In this document: positions 7,749 through 11,096 of the stretch, in pieces | Layout: every line of letters starts with the position of its first letter | Numbering within the stretch: the first letter of the stretch is position 1 | NCBI GenBank assembly: GCA_900543615.1 | Contig: UQSC01000060.1 | Span: forward strand, 1 to 11,096 | Direction: 5' to 3' | Origin: an uncultured Collinsella sp. | GTDB lineage: Bacteria; Actinomycetota; Coriobacteriia; Coriobacteriales; Coriobacteriaceae | Length of the DNA stretch: 11,096 nt | Notes under the pieces: generated by a model | What the model was told of the DNA's origin: nothing | Database searches by the model: none | Seen by the model: only the letters and a program-made list of their open reading frames with translations | Position numbers and translations under genes: made by a program

Positions 7749-8531
7749 ATGGCCGAACCCACGCTTTTGCCCGAGCGGCTTCAGTACCGCCCGACCAAGA
7801 TCGAGCTCGACGAGAGCATCGAGAAGGCCAAGGCGACCCTTCTTAAGAAGATCAAGCGCTCGGTGTACGTCTACCGTGTTGACTGCGGCGGCTGCAACGG
7901 CTGCGAGATCGAGATCTTCGGTTCCATCACGCCCGTCTTCGACGTCGAGCGCTTTGGCATCAAGGTCGTGCCCTCGCCCCGTCACGCCGACGTGCTGCTG
8001 TACACCGGTGCCGTGACGCGTGCCATGCGCATGCCGGCCCTGCGCGCCTTTGAGGCCGCACCCGATCCCAAGATCGTGGTGTCCTATGGCGCGTGCGGCT
8101 GCACCGGCGGCATCTTCTACGACAACTACTGCGTCTGGGGTGGCACGGACAAGATCTTGCCGGTCGATGTCTATATCCCCGGCTGCCCGCCCAGCCCCGC
8201 GCAGACCATCTACGGCTTTGCCATGGCACTTGGCCTGCTGGACCAAAAGCTCCATGCCGAGACCACGGTGGAGGCCGCCGGCGAGCAGGCCGATATCCTG
8301 CACCCCGGCGTGCCGTACAAGCTGCGCGTTGCCATCGAGCGCGAGGCTCGCGCCATGAGCGGCTACCGTTACGGCCGCGATTTGGCCAACGAGTTTATGG
8401 ATACGCTCGAGGGCGCGCCCAAGGGCGATATCCGCGGTGCCATGGCGCTGCTCATCGACAAACAGGACGATCCGCGCCGCGTCGAGGTGTACTCGGCGCT
8501 GCAGGATCTGGTGCTGGCCGGAGGTCGCTAG
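7749..8531 (+). CDS. hyfI: HyfI/HycG, hydrogenase small subunit (NuoB-like)
   Basis: This 260-residue subunit carries the proximal [4Fe-4S] cluster next to the NiFe site of HyfG and is related to NuoB; E. coli HycG has about 255 residues. It reads as a typical HycG: KKIKRSVYVYRVDCGGCNGC, GIKVVPSPRHADVLLYTGAV, and CVWGGTDKILPVDVYIPGCP. Candidate cluster ligands are Cys49 and Cys52 (Cys46 is also present, as in HycG), Cys116 in YGACGC, and Cys146 in PGCPPSP. The C-terminal part (YRYGRDLANEFM) also fits the family. There is no Tat signal, as expected for a cytoplasm-facing group 4 enzyme. The stop is directly followed by the ATG of hycH (TAGATG), with no spacer. Confidence 0.96.
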   Translation: MAEPTLLPERLQYRPTKIELDESIEKAKATLLKKIKRSVYVYRVDCGGCNGCEIEIFGSITPVFDVERFGIKVVPSPRHADVLLYTGAVTRAMRMPALRAFEAAPDPKIVVSYGACGCTGGIFYDNYCVWGGTDKILPVDVYIPGCPPSPAQTIYGFAMALGLLDQKLHAETTVEAAGEQADILHPGVPYKLRVAIEREARAMSGYRYGRDLANEFMDTLEGAPKGDIRGAMALLIDKQDDPRRVEVYSALQDLVLAGGR

Positions 8532-9113
8532 ATGGAGCTCACGTACCGCTCTGGTTACTTTGCGGGCCCCGGCATGCTCGGCGGCTCCTTTGGCGATGCC
8601 TCGCGCGCAAGCGACGAGGCCGCCGAGGGCGTCGCCGACCCCTGCCTGGGCCATGCGCCCGACCAGGTGGTCTTCTACGAGCTCACGCGTAAGTTTGTGG
8701 AGACTGAGGAAGACGTTCCCCAGGAGGCCTGCGACGTGCTGTACTACACGCTCGCCGTGGGCCACCACACCGGCGTGCTCGACTGCTTTGAGCCGCGCCT
8801 GTCGGTGCCGGTGGATGTGTTCTATTCGCTCGTCGACGCGCTGCCGGAGGGGGAGGCCAAGACCAAGTTCGAGGCCATCCGCTCCTTTGGTGAGTGCCAG
8901 CTTGACAAGGCGGCGGTACCGTCGCTGCTCGAGGCCTGCGATGCGCTGCTCGACGAGCGCGGTTTTCGCGGGTCGGCCAAGGCCGGCATCTCGGTGTTCG
9001 ATGACGACTTTGGCCTGCACGCCCAGCAGGTCGCGTTCTTAATGAAGTTTCGCGATCTGGTTGAGCGCGTGCGCGATGTGTCGGGCGTGTATCTGACGGG
9101 GAGGTTGCAGTAA
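8532..9113 (+). CDS. hycH: HycH/HyfJ-type hydrogenase maturation protein
   Basis: This 193-residue protein contains the HycH family core from about residue 46: VVFYELTRKFVE, then DVPQEA, then YYTLAVGHHTGVLDCFE at 71-87, which matches E. coli HycH closely. HycH proteins assist assembly of hydrogenase-3 and -4; the exact step is not well defined, and none can be read from the sequence. E. coli HycH has about 136 residues. The first 45 residues here (Gly-, Ala- and acid-rich) are an N-terminal extension. The start at 8532 is supported by GGAGG at 8520-8524, 7 bases upstream, and by its exact contact with the hyfI stop. The only alternative ATG (codon 15) has no obvious binding site. hycI overlaps the stop by 1 base (TAATG), so the pair is likely translationally coupled. 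Confidence 0.88.
   Translation: MELTYRSGYFAGPGMLGGSFGDASRASDEAAEGVADPCLGHAPDQVVFYELTRKFVETEEDVPQEACDVLYYTLAVGHHTGVLDCFEPRLSVPVDVFYSLVDALPEGEAKTKFEAIRSFGECQLDKAAVPSLLEACDALLDERGFRGSAKAGISVFDDDFGLHAQQVAFLMKFRDLVERVRDVSGVYLTGRLQ
9098..9104 (+). promoter_or_regulatory. Ribosome binding site for hycI
   Basis: GGGGAGG lies in the final codons of hycH, 8 bases before the ATG at 9113. It supports the longer hycI N-terminus over internal GTG codons nearer the family-like start. Confidence 0.7.
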
Positions 9114-9616
9114 TGGGTCGCGTTGTGGATGGTCGTGTGAACGGCGCCCCGTTTGCGGGTATCGTGCTCACGGCGGGAAGCGTGCTGCGTGCCGACGATG
9201 CCGCCGGCCCCGTGCTCTCCAAAAAGATGGAGGACGCGCCGCTTGCCGGCTGGTACACCATCGATGGCGGTCAGACGCCCGAGGACGACATCATCGAGGT
9301 CAAGCGCGAGCGTCCGCCTCGCCTGGTCTTGGTCGATGCCGCCGACATGGCGCTGCCCGTCGGGTCCATCCGCTTGCTCGACAAGCACGATGTGGCCCGC
9401 AAGTCGATGTTCACCACGCATTCGCTTCCCTTGTCGATTCTGATCGAAGAGATTGAGCAATCGTGCGAAGATATCGTCTTCATAGGGATTCAGCCGGGCG
9501 ACACGGAGTTCTACAACCCCATGTCCCCGGAAGTCTTTGACGCCGTCGACGCCGTGTACGACGCCGTGGCCGCCAACGACTTTTCCCACTTTGTCCGCTT
9601 GGGGCAAGAGCAATAG
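9113..9616 (+). CDS. hycI: HycI-type hydrogenase maturation endopeptidase
   Basis: This 167-residue aspartic-type protease removes the C-terminal tail of the hydrogenase large subunit after nickel insertion; its likely substrate is HyfG, three genes upstream. The metal-sensing residues of HycI (Asp16, Asp62 and His90 in E. coli) align with Asp29 in RADDAAGP, Asp75 in LVDAADM and His103 in FTTHSLPL. Other family landmarks are IDGGQTPEDDI, RPPRLVLVDAADM and IGIQPGDTEFYNPMSPEV. The N-terminus is about 13 residues longer than E. coli HycI. The usual Gly-Asn of the first loop reads Gly-Ser (22-23). The catalytic set looks complete, so I expect activity. Its position next to hycH and the structural genes argues for a dedicated protease for this enzyme. 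Confidence 0.95.
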   Translation: MGRVVDGRVNGAPFAGIVLTAGSVLRADDAAGPVLSKKMEDAPLAGWYTIDGGQTPEDDIIEVKRERPPRLVLVDAADMALPVGSIRLLDKHDVARKSMFTTHSLPLSILIEEIEQSCEDIVFIGIQPGDTEFYNPMSPEVFDAVDAVYDAVAANDFSHFVRLGQEQ

Positions 9617-9637
9617 GAGCGCTTGTCCCCGCTGATT

Positions 9638-9644
9638 AGGAAAG
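9638..9644 (+). promoter_or_regulatory. Ribosome binding site favouring the ATG start of focA
   Basis: AGGAAAG lies 11 bases before the ATG at 9656, in the 39-base gap after hycI. An in-frame TTG at 9623 would add 11 residues and would run through this site; the ATG is the better start. Confidence 0.6.
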
Positions 9645-9655
9645 AAGTGATTGAC

Positions 9656-10495
9656 ATGGCAGATTCCAAGGCAGAATATCCCGCTCCCGATTGCCTGGCG
9701 CCTGCCGCGATCGAGGCCAAGACCGAGACCGCCGGCGTGACCAAGGCCAACCTGCCGGTCGCAAAGGCCTTTCTGTTGGCAATGTTCGCCGGCGCGTTTA
9801 TCGCCTTCGGCGGCCTGTTCTTTACCGTGTTCTTGAGCGATAGCACGCTGGGCTGGGGCGCCCAGCGCGTCGTGGGCGGCCTGTGCTTTTGCCTGGGCCT
9901 GGTGCTGGTGCTGGTGTGCGGCGCCGAGCTGTTTACCGGCAATTCGCTTATGGTCTGCGCACTCAAGAGCAAAAAGATCACCCTGGTCCAGATGCTCAAG
10001 GCTTGGGTCGTCGTATGGGTCGGTAACTTTGTCGGTGCCCTGTTCATCGTCTTTTTGGTGTACATGGCCGGCATTTACAAGCTCAACGGCGAGGCGGTCG
10101 CCAATTCCATGGTGAGCGTCGCCGCCGGCAAGGTGACGATCGACTGGGTGACGATCTTCTTCCGCGGCATCCTGTGTAACATCTTTGTGTGCCTGGCCGT
10201 GTGGATCGGTACCGCCGGCAAGACTGTGGTCGATAAGATCGTGGGCATTTTGTTGCCCATCGCCGCCTTTGTGGCCTGCGGTTTTGAGCACTGCGTTGCC
10301 AACATGTACTTTTTGCCCATGGGTGCCGTGATGCACGCGTGTGGCTATGGTGCCAAGGTTGCCGGCGCCGATGCGCTCAACGCCGCGGACATTGCGTTTA
10401 ACCTGTCCGCCGCCACGCTGGGCAACATCGTGGGCGGTGCGGTTCTGGTCGCGCTCGGCTACTGGTTTATCTACGCTAAGAAGTCCGAGGCGTAA
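9656..10495 (+). CDS. focA: FocA/NirC-family formate/nitrite channel
   Basis: This 279-residue inner-membrane protein of the formate/nitrite transporter (FNT) family forms a pentameric channel in known members. Both family signatures are present: VCGAELFTGNSL (87-98, with Thr94 in the gating loop) and RGILCNIFVCLA (170-181). The conserved pore histidine is His212 in FEHCVANMYFLPMG. Six hydrophobic segments can be read, preceded by a roughly 35-residue Ala/Glu-rich N-terminus. The context of hydrogenase genes suggests formate as substrate, moved in or out to feed or relieve the hydrogenase system. The sequence alone does not exclude nitrite or another small anion. The gene is the last before a terminator. 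In E. coli, focB likewise closes the hyf operon. Phe codons are mostly TTT here (13 of 20), unlike the genes at the start of the operon. Confidence 0.93.
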   Translation: MADSKAEYPAPDCLAPAAIEAKTETAGVTKANLPVAKAFLLAMFAGAFIAFGGLFFTVFLSDSTLGWGAQRVVGGLCFCLGLVLVLVCGAELFTGNSLMVCALKSKKITLVQMLKAWVVVWVGNFVGALFIVFLVYMAGIYKLNGEAVANSMVSVAAGKVTIDWVTIFFRGILCNIFVCLAVWIGTAGKTVVDKIVGILLPIAAFVACGFEHCVANMYFLPMGAVMHACGYGAKVAGADALNAADIAFNLSAATLGNIVGGAVLVALGYWFIYAKKSEA

Positions 10496-10517
10496 GGTAC
10501 CGTCTGTTTGACGTTGG

Positions 10518-10553
10518 GCCTCCCGCGGGGCGTTGCCGTGCGGGAGGCTTTTT
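10518..10553 (+). terminator. Rho-independent terminator after focA
   Basis: GCCTCCCGC (10518-10526) and GCGGGAGGC (10540-10548) form a perfect 9-base-pair GC-rich stem around a 13-base loop. The stem is followed directly by five T (10549-10553). It lies 22 bases after the focA stop, so it should end the hyf-focA transcript and separate it from the next gene on the same strand. Confidence 0.93.
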
Positions 10554-10602
10554 GGGTCCGGGGCTCGTTGCCGGGCTTTTGGCCTGTTGTGTTTGGCTGA
10601 TG

Positions 10603-10609
10603 AAAGGGG
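10603..10609 (+). promoter_or_regulatory. Ribosome binding site for the molybdoenzyme gene
   Basis: AAAGGGG lies 8 bases before the ATG at 10618. A second in-frame ATG at 10600 sits at the edge of this site and has no binding site of its own, so 10618 is preferred. Confidence 0.7.
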
Positions 10610-10617
10610 TAATCGAG

Positions 10618-11096
10618 ATGGCATCTGCTGTGAAGCGTAACGGTCGCGCCGTGGTGACCACATGCGGGGGATGCTATGCCGATTGCGCCTTTGCGGCACG
10701 CGTTGAGGACGGTCGCGTGGTGGCCGAGCTGCCGGTGCCGGGGCATCCGTGCGCGGCGCGTGCCCTCTGCGCCCGCGGTCGGCATCGCCTGGCAATGCCG
10801 TTTGACGAGTGCGACCGCATTGTGCACCCCATGCGACGCCGCCGGGATGGCTCGGGGTTTGATGCGATTACCTGGGACGAGGCGTTTGCTCAGATTGCCG
10901 AGCGCCTTTTGGGGATTGTTGACGAGCGCGGGCCCCGTGCGCTGGGCATGACACTTGGTGTGCCCTCGTTCGACCGCTACTGGGCGTATCGCTTTATGCA
11001 TGCGCTGGGCTCGCCCAACGTGTACGGTGCCGATGGCGCCTGCGAGGTAAGCCGTCTCACTGGTTGGGAGCATAGCTTGGGCTATAGCCCCGCCTC
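10618..11096 (+). CDS. Molybdopterin oxidoreductase (DMSO reductase superfamily), N-terminal part, runs off the window
   Basis: About 159 residues are visible and the frame stays open to the window end. The N-terminus binds a [4Fe-4S] cluster through Cys16, Cys19 and Cys23 (TTCGGCYADCAF) and most likely Cys51 (LCARGR); a further Cys45 lies near. The segment FDAITWDEAFAQIAERL (about 82-98) is the standard start of the molybdopterin domain. Cys142, in the stretch GADGACEVSR, lies where the metal ligand (Cys, Ser or selenocysteine) usually sits, close to position 140 of E. coli FdhF. There is no Tat signal, so a cytoplasmic enzyme is suggested. It follows the hyf-focA terminator by 64 bases. Formate dehydrogenase is attractive by context, but the CARG motif has Arg where FdhF has Lys, and the region around SPNVYGADG reads more like reductase-type members. 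The substrate is left open. Confidence 0.85.
   Translation, partial: MASAVKRNGRAVVTTCGGCYADCAFAARVEDGRVVAELPVPGHPCAARALCARGRHRLAMPFDECDRIVHPMRRRRDGSGFDAITWDEAFAQIAERLLGIVDERGPRALGMTLGVPSFDRYWAYRFMHALGSPNVYGADGACEVSRLTGWEHSLGYSPA

Noticed and set aside
1..8531. Reading the operon as respiratory complex I (nuo) or an Mrp antiporter
   Set aside because: HyfG has both nickel-binding CxxC pairs, hydrogenase maturation genes follow, and the HyfE/HyfH forms are hydrogenase-type; no NADH-binding subunits are seen.
9623..9655. TTG start giving focA 11 more residues
   Set aside because: The extra codons run through the likely ribosome binding site, and TTG is a weaker start than the ATG at 9656.
10554..10602. 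Possible promoter for the molybdoenzyme gene (TTGCCG near 10568)
   Set aside because: No convincing -10 box lies at the right distance. A promoter is expected here because of the terminator, but I cannot point to it.
10496..10617. Small RNA, riboswitch or selenocysteine insertion element between focA and the molybdoenzyme gene
   Set aside because: Only the terminator hairpin is clear; the rest shows no conserved structure that I recognise, and no in-frame TGA calls for a selenocysteine element in the visible part.
8822..10795. Very long minus-strand open frame (657 codons) across hycH, hycI and focA
   Set aside because: It crosses three well-recognised plus-strand genes and the terminator, and its His/Arg/Gly-rich composition is that of an antisense shadow in GC-rich coding DNA.
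1..11096. Insertion sequences, CRISPR arrays, tRNA genes, direct repeats
   Set aside because: I saw none; the window is continuous coding sequence with gaps of at most 122 bases.

Overview
This window is nearly all one tightly packed plus-strand operon for a membrane-bound group 4 [NiFe]-hydrogenase of the hydrogenase-4 / formate hydrogenlyase type (hyf/hyc). The DNA is GC-rich with strong Shine-Dalgarno sequences. The hyf set resembles those of anaerobic gut actinobacteria of the Coriobacteriia (a Collinsella-like genome is my best guess). That assignment is an impression from composition and gene content, not a search result.

Layout: 1-603 is the C-terminal end of a HyfB-type antiporter-like subunit whose start lies outside the window. 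Then come hyfC (621-1544), hyfD (1561-3018), hyfE (3029-3682) and hyfF (3686-5251), which build the proton- or ion-translocating membrane arm. hyfG (5256-7028), hyfH (7030-7746) and hyfI (7749-8531) encode the large catalytic subunit, the electron-transfer ferredoxin subunit and the small subunit. hycH/hyfJ (8532-9113) and hycI (9113-9616) encode maturation factors, the second being the protease that trims the large subunit. focA (9656-10495) encodes a formate/nitrite channel. A clear rho-independent terminator (10518-10553) closes the unit. After it, on the same strand, starts a molybdopterin oxidoreductase gene (10618 to beyond the window end). No stretch longer than 122 bases lacks a gene.

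How the genes work together: HyfG/HyfI/HyfH would catalyse H2 formation (or oxidation) at the cytoplasmic side of the membrane, taking electrons from a partner dehydrogenase or ferredoxin. HyfB-HyfF would couple this to ion movement. HycH and HycI mature HyfG, and the FocA channel would move formate across the membrane. A formate dehydrogenase would complete a formate hydrogenlyase. The molybdoenzyme that starts at 10618 is a candidate by position, but its visible N-terminus has a Cys instead of selenocysteine at the likely metal-ligand position and an Arg in the CxKG-type motif. It may therefore be a different DMSO-reductase-family enzyme.

The core system is a known one. I do not see an undescribed system here. 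The less usual points are the lineage-specific extensions on HyfG, HyfH and HycH, the shift in codon use along the operon, and the neighbouring atypical molybdoenzyme.
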